In this document: positions 1 to 8,436 of the stretch, one piece after another
Layout: each line of letters begins with the position of its first letter
How positions within the stretch are numbered: position 1 is the stretch's first letter
Assembly (NCBI GenBank): GCA_045047105.1
Contig: JASFYQ010000056.1
Coordinates: 1 to 17,767, forward strand
Direction: 5' to 3'
Length of the DNA: 17,767 bases
From: JADGAU01 sp045047105
Lineage (GTDB): Bacteria; Pseudomonadota; Gammaproteobacteria; GRL18
Program-made: the position numbers and the translations under genes
Notes under the pieces: model-generated
What the model was told of the DNA's origin: nothing
The model's input: the letters and a program-made list of their open reading frames with translations, nothing else
The model's database searches: none

Positions 1-3000
1 TATCTGCTGTGGAATCGGATAAGTCATCTAAATCCAGTTCCATATCCTCTAATGAATCTGCAATTGATGCATTGTCTATATCTGCTGTGGAATCGGATAC
101 ACCTTCTAAGTCCAATTCCATATTATCTAAAGAGTCTTCTACAGGCAGAATTTGTATATCATCTACTGATTCAGATAAACCTTCAAGCTCAAATTCCATA
201 TCATCAGTAGCTAATGCTTTAGCTGACAAATCTACATTATCAGCTTCTAGCTCAATTTCTACTGATGGATTTTCATTCAAACTATCAATATTATCATTCA
301 AGTCCTCTAAATCAATTCCTGAGTCTGTATCAGACTTATCATCTAAAGAGATAGTATCAAATTCATTATCTGCTATTTCTTTATTATTAGCTTCATTGTC
401 ACTAGAAACTGCATTAGTCACTAAACCAGTTATAGTTGCTGCTGCCGCTCCAGTTATGGCAGTTTTAATCATATTATATTCAGGATTTTCAGCAGCTAGA
501 GAGTCCTTATTTTTAGAAGGATCTTTATCTATTAAAGCCGCTATACTTTGTCCTGACTTTTCAATACTAGGCAAATCATCAAGATCAATTGCTAAATCAT
601 CATTGATACTTTCTAAATTAAGTGATACTTCATCCAGAGATACATCTTCTAGTGAAAGAGCATCAATATTATTGATATCCTTACTATCGGTTTGATTGTT
701 TTCTTCTGCTAAGTTGTTAATTTTATCTGTAGTTTCTACATTATAGGAATCTTCATCAAAATCATCTGCAAGCATTGCTTCAAATTCATTGAGTTGACGC
801 TCTAAATCATCCACATCTATTTCATCATCTGCTAATTCCAGTTCTAAATCGTCATTGCTTTCACTAAGAATAGAATCACTGGACTGAAGATCCAGATCAG
901 CTAAGTCAGTTGTATCGTTTAAAACGCCCAGATTCAAATCATTCGCTAATTTTTGAACTGTTTTCCAATCTCCACTATCATCTAATTCAGTACCATTAGT
1001 AATTAATATGTTTTTAACAACACTCGATTGTTTTTTAAACTCATCCTGACGTTCTCCAGCATGATAAACGTCCAATAGTTTCATTTGATAGTCTAAATTA
1101 TCAGGCTGTTTTTTTATTACCCCCGTTAGCATTTCTTCTGCCTGATCGTAACGACCGTAAACCATAAAAACATTTGCTTCTGAAACAGGATCGGATTCAG
1201 TATCATCTGGTTGTAAACTATCAAGCTCACTGCTAGAGAAATCACTTAAAAAAGAGGTCTCATCTTCAAGGCCCGTAGAATCCGCTATTTCTGCAGTATT
1301 CAATCCATCCGTTTCATCTGCATAATCTTTATCAGTTGCAATACTGGTATCATTTAAAATACTTTCCTGAAAATCCTCATCATCCTTATTCTTTTTTCTT
1401 CGACTAAAAATTGAAACCAAAAACAATAAAATTAAAGAGCCTCCGGCAATTAATAATTCATTAAAATAGTTTTTATTAATATCCTCTGCAAGAGCACTGG
1501 CAGACTGGAATAAATCCTCTGCAAGAGCACTGGCAGACTGGAATAAATCTTCAGCAAAACCAAAAGCTAAATCTAAACCTGAAAGTTTTTGATCAACTGG
1601 TTTTATTGGAGTGATTATAGGTTTAATAGTTTCTTTAACTGCAACAGGACTTACTTCTATTTGCTTTTTTTCTATAGATGGGCTTGTTGCTTGTATGCTG
1701 TCTTGTTTAGCGTGAGATGTTACTATTTCAGGTTCCACTTTTTCCAATTCTGGTTGTTCTAAATCTGCTTTTAATATTTCAGCACCAGTTTTTATTGATT
1801 CATTTTCTATTTTAGTAGAATCAACATCAGCAATAATACTATCTGTAGTTTCCTCAGTATCATCATCGCTCTCAATTGTTGCAGAACTGATATTGGTTGA
1901 GAAAGCATTGTCATTAAATACATAGGCATCTAATTCTTTTTTGCTATCTACTATTGCACCCATATCCTCAGTAGTAGATAAATTTGCAGCCTTATCTGTT
2001 TCATCTGGCAACATTTCCTGATTTTGCTGCTGTTTTGCTTGAAGAATAGCCAGATTTTCGTCTTGTAAACTCAGCAGACTTTCTCTTTTCTCTAATATTT
2101 TTTCTAACTCTACAATATGATTTTTTAATTCTTCATTTTCCTGAGTTTGTGACTGAATTCGCTCTTCATACAAGGCCAGTTTAGATTCTAATTGCTCCAT
2201 TGTTATAAAAGCCATTTTGCCCTGATTCAAACTTCCACTGCTAACATTTTGCGCTTCACTGACATCGTTTGAACTGAGTAATTCTAGTTTTGATTCATCT
2301 TTTGTTTGTTCTGGAAGATTTTCTACTGCTGTAGTAGTTGGCATACTAGCAGCCATTTTATCTGGGCTTAGACTGTCACTTGGTAGCGTATTATTTACAA
2401 TTTGCTTCCACTGTTTTTCTTGCTCATTAACATTTATTTGAGCCGCTTGTTTTGATATTTTTGTAAGTAAGTCTGGAGCAGATATTTTTAAGGTAAAACC
2501 TGACATTAAGCCATTAATATTTTGTTTATTAAATGCATCAGGATTTTCTCGTTGTAATGCCAACATCATCTGCGCCATACTGATATCAAGACTGGGACGC
2601 ATACGATGGGCAACCGACCACAAGGTATCGTCTTCACGAGTTGGGCCATAAGTTAATGTTGCAGAATCAAGATGAGAAGGAGCTAAGTGTTTTTGAGAAG
2701 ATTTTTTAGAAAGTGATTTTTTAGCCATTCGGCTACTGCCAGGCTGTTGGTTACTTTTTTGACTCATAACCTCTGGAGGGTCAACCAATAAAGTATATTC
2801 TCTTAAAATACGCCCCGCATGCCATTGAATATCAATTAAAAAATTAATAAAAGGCTCACGTAATATAGAATGAGTAGTTACATGAATATAAGGGGCTCCA
2901 TCATTGCTAATCAACTTAAATTTAAGCTGTTTTAATATATCAATATTTTCAATATCTGAACGCCTAAAATCTCTATCTGATGCCATTTGAACATCTAGAG

Positions 3001-3157
3001 ATTCTAGATCTTGAGCAGTCACAGACTTTAATTCTATTTTAGCATCCAACGGTGAGTTTAAAGATGATTTAATAGAAATATCACCCAATCCTAATGACCA
3101 GGCTGTGAAAGGAAAAAACAATATAACTAAAAATGATGACAGAAGTGAAAAACGCAC
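1..3157 (-). CDS. fimV: FimV-like polar pilus-assembly hub protein (C-terminus cut by window edge)
   Basis: The frame stays open from GTG at 3157 to the left edge, giving at least 1052 residues; P. aeruginosa FimV has about 920. The GTG follows AGGGAG with 7-nt spacing. Visible in order: a signal peptide (about 1-20, hydrophobic, ending FTAWS before LGLGD); the FimV N-terminal periplasmic region (about 21-130, with LNSPLDAKIEL and LREYTLLVDPP); a basic linker; a LysM-like segment near 168-225 (DDTLWSVAHRMRP); a coiled coil read from about 2215 to 2010; an acidic/Pro linker; one transmembrane helix near residues 562-583 followed by SRRKKN; a TPR-like segment near 656-712 (SEANVFMVYGRYDQAEEML); and a long Asp/Glu/Leu/Ser tail. 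FimV is an inner-membrane hub that binds peptidoglycan and promotes type IV pilus and type II secretion assembly. The asd-fimV order is typical of gammaproteobacteria, where truA often follows; that would lie outside the window. Two internal repeats are listed separately. Confidence 0.9.
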   Translation of the reverse strand, partial: MRFSLLSSFLVILFFPFTAWSLGLGDISIKSSLNSPLDAKIELKSVTAQDLESLDVQMASDRDFRRSDIENIDILKQLKFKLISNDGAPYIHVTTHSILREPFINFLIDIQWHAGRILREYTLLVDPPEVMSQKSNQQPGSSRMAKKSLSKKSSQKHLAPSHLDSATLTYGPTREDDTLWSVAHRMRPSLDISMAQMMLALQRENPDAFNKQNINGLMSGFTLKISAPDLLTKISKQAAQINVNEQEKQWKQIVNNTLPSDSLSPDKMAASMPTTTAVENLPEQTKDESKLELLSSNDVSEAQNVSSGSLNQGKMAFITMEQLESKLALYEERIQSQTQENEELKNHIVELEKILEKRESLLSLQDENLAILQAKQQQNQEMLPDETDKAANLSTTEDMGAIVDSKKELDAYVFNDNAFSTNISSATIESDDDTEETTDSIIADVDSTKIENESIKTGAEILKADLEQPELEKVEPEIVTSHAKQDSIQATSPSIEKKQIEVSPVAVKETIKPIITPIKPVDQKLSGLDLAFGFAEDLFQSASALAEDLFQSASALAEDINKNYFNELLIAGGSLILLFLVSIFSRRKKNKDDEDFQESILNDTSIATDKDYADETDGLNTAEIADSTGLEDETSFLSDFSSSELDSLQPDDTESDPVSEANVFMVYGRYDQAEEMLTGVIKKQPDNLDYQMKLLDVYHAGERQDEFKKQSSVVKNILITNGTELDDSGDWKTVQKLANDLNLGVLNDTTDLADLDLQSSDSILSESNDDLELELADDEIDVDDLERQLNEFEAMLADDFDEDSYNVETTDKINNLAEENNQTDSKDINNIDALSLEDVSLDEVSLNLESINDDLAIDLDDLPSIEKSGQSIAALIDKDPSKNKDSLAAENPEYNMIKTAITGAAAATITGLVTNAVSSDNEANNKEIADNEFDTISLDDKSDTDSGIDLEDLNDNIDSLNENPSVEIELEADNVDLSAKALATDDMEFELEGLSESVDDIQILPVEDSLDNMELDLEGVSDSTADIDNASIADSLEDMELDLDDLSDSTAD
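2..235 (-). repeat. Three degenerate 78-bp in-frame repeats in the FimV acidic tail
   Basis: Units 2-79, 80-157 and 158-235 are in register with a 78-bp period (26 codons). The first 21 bases of the first two units match (TCTGCTGTGGAATCGGATA core), and the third is more diverged. The protein units carry the pattern [D/E]DME[L/F][D/E]LEG[V/L]S[D/E]S, ending in variable residues and DSL. A fourth, weaker unit may begin near 236, and more may lie beyond the left edge. The units encode acidic cytoplasmic sequence between the TPR-like segment and the missing C-terminal domain. Confidence 0.75.
1481..1546 (-). repeat. Perfect 33-bp tandem duplication inside fimV
   Basis: The 33 bases at 1481-1513 recur exactly at 1514-1546 with no gap. 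A partial third copy (ATCTTCAGC, related to ATCCTCTGC) follows. The repeat is in frame and duplicates the 11-residue unit EDLFQSASALA immediately on the periplasmic side of the transmembrane helix. Each unit looks amphipathic. Perfect identity at DNA level implies a recent slippage event or one kept homogeneous. Confidence 0.95.
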
Positions 3158-3219
3158 TTGCTGACTCCCTGAATAATAAATGAAAAAAGAAAGCCTACCG
3201 AACTTATATATTAATCTAG

Positions 3220-3255
3220 GGTTTGATTTTATATTAAAAAGTATAAAATCAAACC
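3220..3255. terminator. Strong inverted repeat between asd and fimV (possible terminator or attenuator)
   Basis: GGTTTGATTTTATA (3220-3233) and TATAAAATCAAACC (3242-3255) form a perfect 14-bp stem with an 8-nt loop. A second, weaker stem lies next to it: AAAATACTA (3257-3265) with TAGTATTTT (3274-3282). Both lie in the 203-nt gap between asd and fimV, so asd transcripts meet the weaker hairpin first, then five U residues, then the strong stem. The strong stem itself has no clean U-tract on either strand, so it could instead be an attenuator, an mRNA-stability element or a protein-binding palindrome. Confidence 0.5.
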
Positions 3256-3360
3256 AAAAATACTATTAATTATTAGTATTTTATTTCTATTTTTTCAAGA
3301 AAAACATTAAATAGTTAACATTTTTCAAATTTTGTAGCAAAAGTTATAACAAAGATCAGA

Positions 3361-4386
3361 CTACTTTAAATACTCAGCAATCAATATCTCCGCTATTTGC
3401 ACACTATTTAAGGCTGCACCTTTTCTAACATTATCGGCAACAACCCATAAATCAAGACCCCTGGGGTGTGAAATATCTTCACGAATACGACTGACATAAA
3501 CATCATCATTATTCACACCTTCGGTTACTGCTGTGGCATAGCCCCCATCACAACGATCATCAATCACTGTTATACCAGGGAAATCCTTTAATAGTTTAGT
3601 TGCTGTTTCAGCAGTAATTTTTTCTTTAGTTTCAATATGCAAAGCTTCCGAATGTCCATAAAACACAGGAATTCGTACGGCTGTTGGATTTACCAGAATA
3701 GCATCATCTTCGAATATTTTCTTGGTTTCCCATACCATTTTCATTTCTTCTTTGGTATAACCATTGTCTTTAAAAACATCAATATGAGGTAGTGCATTAA
3801 AAGCAATTTGCTTAGGATAAACCTTACATTCAACATCTATACCATTTAAAATATTTGCTGTCTGGGTAGCAAGTTCTTCAATAGCAACTTTACCCGTTCC
3901 TGCTACAGCCTGGTAAGTAGCGACATTAATACGCTTAATTCCCACTGCATCATAAATAGGCTTTAACGCAACTAACATTTGAATAGTTGAACAATTTGGA
4001 TTAGCTATAATTCCTCGATTAGTATAGTTTGCTATGGCATGAGGGTTAACTTCTGGAACTACCAATGGAATATCATCGTCATTACGAAAATGAGCGGTAT
4101 TATCAATTACCACACAACCTGCCTCTGCTGCTTTTGGAGCATAGATTTCTGAGATACTTCCACCAGCAGAAAACAATCCAATTTGTACTTTGGAAAAATC
4201 AAATTTATCTAAATCTCCAACGGTAATCTGTTTACCTCTAAACTCAACTTTACTGCCTGCAGATCGTGAACTTGCTAATGGATATAGTGTTCCTACTGGA
4301 AAATTTCTTTGCTCTAAAATAGACATCATTGTCTCGCCAACTGCTCCAGTTGCACCAACTACAGCAACATCATAAGTCTTAGCCAT
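3361..4386 (-). CDS. asd: Aspartate-semialdehyde dehydrogenase
   Basis: This enzyme reduces aspartyl-4-phosphate to aspartate semialdehyde with NADPH in the cytoplasm. It is the branch point to lysine/diaminopimelate, threonine, methionine and isoleucine. The 341 residues show the N-terminal NADP-binding loop GATGAVG (11-17), a conserved S-rich segment ASSRSAG (38-44), the active-site segment NPNCSTIQ with nucleophile Cys132, the GTGKVAIEEL stretch (163-172) and RIPVFYGHSEA (238-248) with the likely catalytic His245. The length is normal. I chose ATG 4386 over the in-frame GTG 4398, because the Shine-Dalgarno AAAGGTGAG overlaps that GTG and lies correctly 8 nt before the ATG. It is the first gene of an asd-fimV pair. 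In many relatives leuB lies upstream, but here a long non-coding gap does. Confidence 0.97.
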   Translation of the reverse strand: MAKTYDVAVVGATGAVGETMMSILEQRNFPVGTLYPLASSRSAGSKVEFRGKQITVGDLDKFDFSKVQIGLFSAGGSISEIYAPKAAEAGCVVIDNTAHFRNDDDIPLVVPEVNPHAIANYTNRGIIANPNCSTIQMLVALKPIYDAVGIKRINVATYQAVAGTGKVAIEELATQTANILNGIDVECKVYPKQIAFNALPHIDVFKDNGYTKEEMKMVWETKKIFEDDAILVNPTAVRIPVFYGHSEALHIETKEKITAETATKLLKDFPGITVIDDRCDGGYATAVTEGVNNDDVYVSRIREDISHPRGLDLWVVADNVRKGAALNSVQIAEILIAEYLK

Positions 4387-4447
4387 GTTTTTTCTCACCT
4401 TTATCTATGCTATAAAATTGTAATTTAAGTTTTAATATCTTAACGCT

Positions 4448-4687
4448 TTAATCATCCATTTGTGAAAGTAAACCTATCCCAAATTGGCAGCTATATTGAT
4501 TCTCTACTATTTCAAACATTTCGTCAACTATTTTTTCATTCAAAACAATAAGTAACAAACTATTTTTAAAATAATTATTATAACTTACCTGTATCCATCT
4601 CGGCACTGAATAAGCCTTTTTAAAAAAGATAATAGTTATCTGAAGTATGCATATTTTAAAGCTTAAGGTTACTAATGCAATGGTAAA
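4448..4687 (-). pseudogene. Possible relic or rare-start small gene, weakly PII-like
   Basis: An 80-codon open frame lies in the gene-poor gap upstream of asd. The only standard start is GTG at 4606, giving 52 residues from VPRWIQVSYNN to LLSQMDD. The upstream part (4607-4687) is open but has no ATG, GTG or TTG in frame; it would need ATT at 4681. The order of a hydrophobic strand (ALVTLSFKI), a second segment (SVPRWIQVS), a strand (LLLIVLNEKIVDEMFEIV) and an end GIGLLSQ loosely recalls small PII-superfamily proteins lacking the T-loop. This resemblance is by eye and weak. It could be a decayed gene or chance open sequence. Confidence 0.25.
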
Positions 4688-5003
4688 TTAAAATACCTTA
4701 CAAAAGTTAACTCAAATCAATTAGAAGAGGAGTTTTAGCAACAGTTTTAATACCAATGATACACTGATTTTATTCACATTAAAATTAGTAGACTATAGGA
4801 AACAACAAAAAAACAGCATTGCTAAAAAGTTGTATAAATTAATAGCATTTATTATGGGTAAACTACCAAGTAAGTGGGTATATTTTTTGCCTTTAAAAAA
4901 AACTTTTTTACACAAAAAAACTGAGTAGTTACAATTAGGTGAGCATTTTTGTATAAAAACAACGCCATTATATAAAACTAATAGGAATACGCTGAATAGT
5001 TAC
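4688..5003. other. Gene-free AT-rich stretch upstream of infA
   Basis: About 300 bases with no convincing coding frame, RNA gene or strong hairpin. A 24-codon open frame begins at an ATG near 4855, but it lacks a Shine-Dalgarno sequence and is rich in Lys and Phe, as expected from A/T runs. It is treated as non-coding. Confidence 0.5.
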
Positions 5004-5032
5004 TTGATATATACTGTGATTTCGGGCATTAT
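5004..5032 (+). promoter_or_regulatory. Candidate sigma-70 promoter for infA
   Basis: TTGATA (5004-5009) and CATTAT (5027-5032) are separated by exactly 17 nt, a 5/6 and a 4/6 match to the consensus hexamers. The hexamer ends about 42 nt before the infA start, leaving a short leader with a weak AGGG Shine-Dalgarno. Confidence 0.45.
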
Positions 5033-5074
5033 TCACCCCCTGCATTTAATAGATAATTATAGGGTTTATATTTC

Positions 5075-5293
5075 ATGGCAAAAGAAGAAGGGATTGAAAT
5101 GGACGGTACGGTTGTAGACACCTTACCTAATACAATGTTCAGAGTAAAATTAGAAAATGGGCATGAAGTTACTGCACATATCTCAGGAAAAATGAGAAAA
5201 AATTACATTAGAATTCTTACGGGTGATAAAGTAACGGTACAACTAACACCATATGACTTATCTAAAGGAAGAATTACTTTCCGTGCAAGATAA
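5075..5293 (+). CDS. infA: Translation initiation factor IF-1
   Basis: IF-1 binds the A site of the 30S subunit during initiation and helps IF-2 and IF-3 select the start codon. The 72 residues are exactly the usual bacterial length. The single OB-fold (S1-like) sequence is intact: MAKEEGIEMDGTV at the start, then LPNTMFRVKLENG, HISGKMRKNYIRIL, and a Lys/Arg-rich end KGRITFRAR. It stands alone on the plus strand between minus-strand genes, with its own candidate promoter. Its stop is only 15 nt from the converging AGCS symporter stop, with no clear terminator between, so the 3' ends of the two transcripts probably overlap. Confidence 0.98.
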   Translation: MAKEEGIEMDGTVVDTLPNTMFRVKLENGHEVTAHISGKMRKNYIRILTGDKVTVQLTPYDLSKGRITFRAR

Positions 5294-5308
5294 GCCTGGC
5301 TTGTATAT

Positions 5309-6643
5309 TTAATTTTTCAAAAATTGTTTAGTTAGTTTAAACACCACTGGACTTAATAAGATTAAAGCCAATAAGTTTGGCAGAGCCATCATGGCATTTA
5401 ATGTATCGGCTAGTAACCAGATAAACGTTAAATCAGACATGGCTCCAATTGGCACAGCAAGTATCCATAAAATGCGAAACGGAAGAATTGCTTTTGCCCC
5501 AAACAAAAATTCTACACATCGCTCACCATAAACACTCCAGCCCAAAATCGTTGTATAAGCAAAAACAGCCAGAGCGATACTAACAACATAGCCCCCCATT
5601 CCAGAAAGTGCATGAGAAAAAGCTGCTGATGTGAGTGCTGCGCCATCAATACCTGTAGTCCAGACCCCCGATGTAACAATAACTAATCCCGTAATACTAC
5701 AAATTATAATGGTATCAATAAAAGTACCTAACATGGCAATCATGCCTTGTTCAACGGGCTGATTAGTTTTAGCCGCCGCATGAGCAATCGGAGCACTTCC
5801 CAGGCCAGCTTCATTAGAAAAAATACCCCGGGCAACACCAAAACGAATAGCAGCCCATACTGCAGCCCCGGCAAAACCACCCTGAGCAGCAGTTCCTGTA
5901 AAAGCAGATTCAAAAATCAAACTAATTGCTGCTGGAATTTCTGCCATATTAATAGTCAAAACAACTAAACCAGCCAGTAAGTAGACAATAGCCATAAACG
6001 GAACCAATTGCCCTGCAATTCGAGCAATACGTTTAATACCACCAATAACAACCGCCGCAGTTAAAACCAATAAAAAGCAACCCGTTACCCATAAAGGAAT
6101 ATCAAAGTTTTTTTGCAGCACCTGAGCAACTGAATTTGCCTGTACCGTATTACCAATACCAAATGCGGCTAAAAAACCAAATAAAGCAAAGGCTGTTCCC
6201 AGCCACATCCATTTTTTACCCAGGCCATTTTTTATATAATACATCGGGCCACCTAAGTAGTTACCCTGATCATCAACTTCCCTAAAGTGTACAGCACATA
6301 CAGCCTCTGCATATTTTGTAGCCATTCCAACCAACGCTGTCATCCACATCCAGAATAAAGCTCCTGGGCCACCTAAAGCAATGGCTGTAGCAACACCCGC
6401 AATATTTCCTGTACCAATGGTTGCTGAAAGAGAGGTCATTAAAGCATTATATGGAGCAATTTCACCTGCTTGATCAGACTGCTTGCCTCTCCAAAGTAAC
6501 TTAAACGCTCTGGATAAATTTAATAATGGCATAAAACGTAAGCCAATCATTAAAAATACCCCAGTGCCTAAAATTAATACTAACATCATAGGCCCCCAGA
6601 CTATGCCATTGATGGTATTAATAAAGCTATTAAGCATCTCCAT
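5309..6643 (-). CDS. Sodium/alanine (glycine) symporter, AGCS family
   Basis: This inner-membrane carrier couples Na+ (or H+) entry to uptake of alanine, glycine or related small amino acids. The 444 residues form about ten or eleven hydrophobic helices. Family hallmarks are SATIGTGNIAGVATAI (73-88), the AGCS signature beginning GGPGALFWMW and ending KYAE (91-113), GGPMYYI in the next loop, and RGIFSNEAGLGSAPIAHAAA in the middle. The start ATG 6643 follows AGGA with a suitable spacing, whereas a second ATG two codons later does not fit better. It lies 44 nt downstream of serS on the same strand and may be read from that operon. Substrate specificity cannot be read from sequence. Confidence 0.94.
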   Translation of the reverse strand: MEMLNSFINTINGIVWGPMMLVLILGTGVFLMIGLRFMPLLNLSRAFKLLWRGKQSDQAGEIAPYNALMTSLSATIGTGNIAGVATAIALGGPGALFWMWMTALVGMATKYAEAVCAVHFREVDDQGNYLGGPMYYIKNGLGKKWMWLGTAFALFGFLAAFGIGNTVQANSVAQVLQKNFDIPLWVTGCFLLVLTAAVVIGGIKRIARIAGQLVPFMAIVYLLAGLVVLTINMAEIPAAISLIFESAFTGTAAQGGFAGAAVWAAIRFGVARGIFSNEAGLGSAPIAHAAAKTNQPVEQGMIAMLGTFIDTIIICSITGLVIVTSGVWTTGIDGAALTSAAFSHALSGMGGYVVSIALAVFAYTTILGWSVYGERCVEFLFGAKAILPFRILWILAVPIGAMSDLTFIWLLADTLNAMMALPNLLALILLSPVVFKLTKQFLKN

Positions 6644-6687
6644 ATTTGTTTCCTAAAATTAAATCCTTATGAGGGTTTTAACTGTTA

Positions 6688-7998
6688 TTATTTAATTACA
6701 CTCATTCCGCCCATATAGGGTTTTAGAATAGAGGGGATATTAATTGAACCATCTTTTTGCTGATAGTTTTCTACAATTGCAACCAGAGTTCGCCCAACAG
6801 CAAGTCCTGAACCATTAATGGTATGCACTAACTCAGGCTTTCCAGTTTCCGGGTTTCTCCATCTAGCTTTCATACGTCGAGCCTGAAAATCACCAAAACT
6901 ACTGCAGGAAGATATTTCACGATAAGTATCCTGCGATGGTAACCAGACCTCTAAATCGTATGTTTTTAATGAGGAGAAACCGATATCTCCCGTACATAAC
7001 TCCATTACCCGATAAGGGAGTTTTAGCAGCTGCAGTATTTTCTCTGCGTGCCCAGTTAATTCTTCTAGTGCATCTAAAGAATCATCAGGTTTTACAATTT
7101 GTACCATTTCAACTTTTTCAAACTGGTGTTGCCTAATTAATCCCTTGATATCTTTCCCATATGAACCTGCCTCACTTCTAAAACAAGGCGTATGAGCGGT
7201 AAGTTTCAAAGGTAATACTGATTCATCTAAAATACTGGCTCGAACCAAATTGGTTAAGGGTACTTCTGCTGTTGGAATAAGATGAAACTCTTGCTCACCA
7301 CTGGTACCATTACTAACAGCAAATAAATCTTCTGCAAATTTTGGTAACTGTCCTGTGCCTCTTAATGCATCGTCCTTAACTAAAAAGGGTACATACATCT
7401 CACTATAACCATGTTCTGCGGTGTGAGTATCAAGCATAAGCTGAATCAAAGCACGTTGCATTCTGGCTATCTGGCCTTTTAGTACACTAAATCGCGCACC
7501 TGAAATTTTAGCCGCCGCTTCAAAATCCATTAAGCCGCCTTGTTTACTCCAACCTGCCCCCAGAGTAGAACAAATTTCTACATGATCTTTTATAGCAAAA
7601 TCAAATTCAGGAACTTCACCCCATTTACGTATTTCAATATTATCATCTTCACTTTTACCTGCAGGAACACTTTCATGGGGAAGATTAGGAATACTCATTA
7701 ACCAATTATTAAGCTCTTCTTGTAATGCTTTTAACTGCTTTTCATTCTTTTTGAGCTTATCAAGCAATTTAGATACGGCCGCCATTGCCTCAGTCGCATC
7801 TTCACCTTTTGATTTGGCCTGGCCTATTTCTTTAGAAAACTTATTACGTTCACTTTGTAGATCCTGGGTTTGAACTTGAAGTGCCTTACGCTCCGTTTCA
7901 AGCTTCTCAAAAACTTTAGTATCTAATTTATAGGCTCTTTTTTTGAGTTGTTTAGCCACTGCTGGCAGGTCATTGCGTAGTTGTTTTGTATCTAACAT
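6688..7998 (-). CDS. serS: Seryl-tRNA synthetase
   Basis: Class II aminoacyl-tRNA synthetase that charges tRNA-Ser (and tRNA-Sec where present) with serine. The 436 residues start at MLDTKQLRNDLP. The N-terminal helical hairpin (about 28-100, rich in Lys, Glu and Gln) grips the long variable arm of the tRNA. The catalytic domain shows the serine-binding TAE motif (243-245), motif 2 FRSEAGSYGKDIKGLIRQHQF (273-293, key residues FRSE and RQHQF) and motif 3 GLAVGRTLVAI (398-408). The frame is open 35 codons further upstream, but those codons encode a hydrophobic/basic stretch that no SerRS has, and GAGAAAG precedes ATG 7998. Gene order crcB, DUF190, serS places it in a plausible operon, with an 80-nt gap after DUF190. 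Confidence 0.98.
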   Translation of the reverse strand: MLDTKQLRNDLPAVAKQLKKRAYKLDTKVFEKLETERKALQVQTQDLQSERNKFSKEIGQAKSKGEDATEAMAAVSKLLDKLKKNEKQLKALQEELNNWLMSIPNLPHESVPAGKSEDDNIEIRKWGEVPEFDFAIKDHVEICSTLGAGWSKQGGLMDFEAAAKISGARFSVLKGQIARMQRALIQLMLDTHTAEHGYSEMYVPFLVKDDALRGTGQLPKFAEDLFAVSNGTSGEQEFHLIPTAEVPLTNLVRASILDESVLPLKLTAHTPCFRSEAGSYGKDIKGLIRQHQFEKVEMVQIVKPDDSLDALEELTGHAEKILQLLKLPYRVMELCTGDIGFSSLKTYDLEVWLPSQDTYREISSCSSFGDFQARRMKARWRNPETGKPELVHTINGSGLAVGRTLVAIVENYQQKDGSINIPSILKPYMGGMSVIK

Positions 7999-8078
7999 AA
8001 TATTGCTTTCTCTAAACTTTAAGTAATAAAAACGTTTTTGTATCTTATTTTTTTGTGTATTGATTAAATAGCTAATGA

Positions 8079-8384
8079 TTAAAAAGAAAGGTTTACTTCC
8101 CAATTAACAATATGGGCTTCTTCTATTAGTTTATGCATGCTTAAAATTATTTCTTCTACCCCTTGCGTTTCATGAAAAAACTCTATTACCAGGGGAAGTT
8201 TTGCAGATAACTCTAAAAAATTGGCCTTATGTACTTTATGCCGGGGGCCAAAACCCGCTATACCTCTAAATACCGTTAAACCAGTAATTTTTTTATTTGC
8301 AGCGAGCAGATCCAAGGTGTTATCCAAATCACACTTGCCATCATCGGTATAAACTCGAACCAGAGTGAGTGTATTATGATTCAT
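8079..8384 (-). CDS. DUF190 PII-like protein, partner of CrcB
   Basis: A 101-residue member of the DUF190 family, which has a PII/CutA-like ferredoxin fold and is often encoded next to crcB. Visible family features are an N-terminal strand with RVYTDD, a helix LLAANKKITG, the signature GLTVFRGIAGFG followed by the basic-polar RHKVHKANFLELS segment, then LPLVIEFFHE and a last helix ending LIEEAHI. It lies 52 nt after crcB and 80 nt before serS. A role in sensing or gating fluoride export is inferred from this recurring neighbourhood, not shown here. The start ATG 8384 has no good Shine-Dalgarno, so translation may depend on the upstream gene or be weak. Confidence 0.88.
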   Translation of the reverse strand: MNHNTLTLVRVYTDDGKCDLDNTLDLLAANKKITGLTVFRGIAGFGPRHKVHKANFLELSAKLPLVIEFFHETQGVEEIILSMHKLIEEAHIVNWEVNLSF

Positions 8385-8436
8385 TTTTAAGTTTTATAAT
8401 TTTTTTAAACTAATAAAGAGTTAATAAAATAGAATG

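Noticed and set aside
9..695. Serine-rich 228-codon open frame on the plus strand
   Set aside because: It is the reverse complement of the acidic Asp/Leu/Ser-rich FimV tail, whose codons give Ser/Ile-rich antisense translation. FimV on the minus strand is the recognisable gene.
4387..4398. GTG start four codons upstream for asd
   Set aside because: The Shine-Dalgarno sequence overlaps this GTG, so ribosomes placed there would start at ATG 4386.
7999..8103. 35-codon N-terminal extension of serS
   Set aside because: Hydrophobic and basic sequence unlike any SerRS N-terminus, overlapping the end of the DUF190 gene. ATG 7998 has a Shine-Dalgarno and matches the family start.
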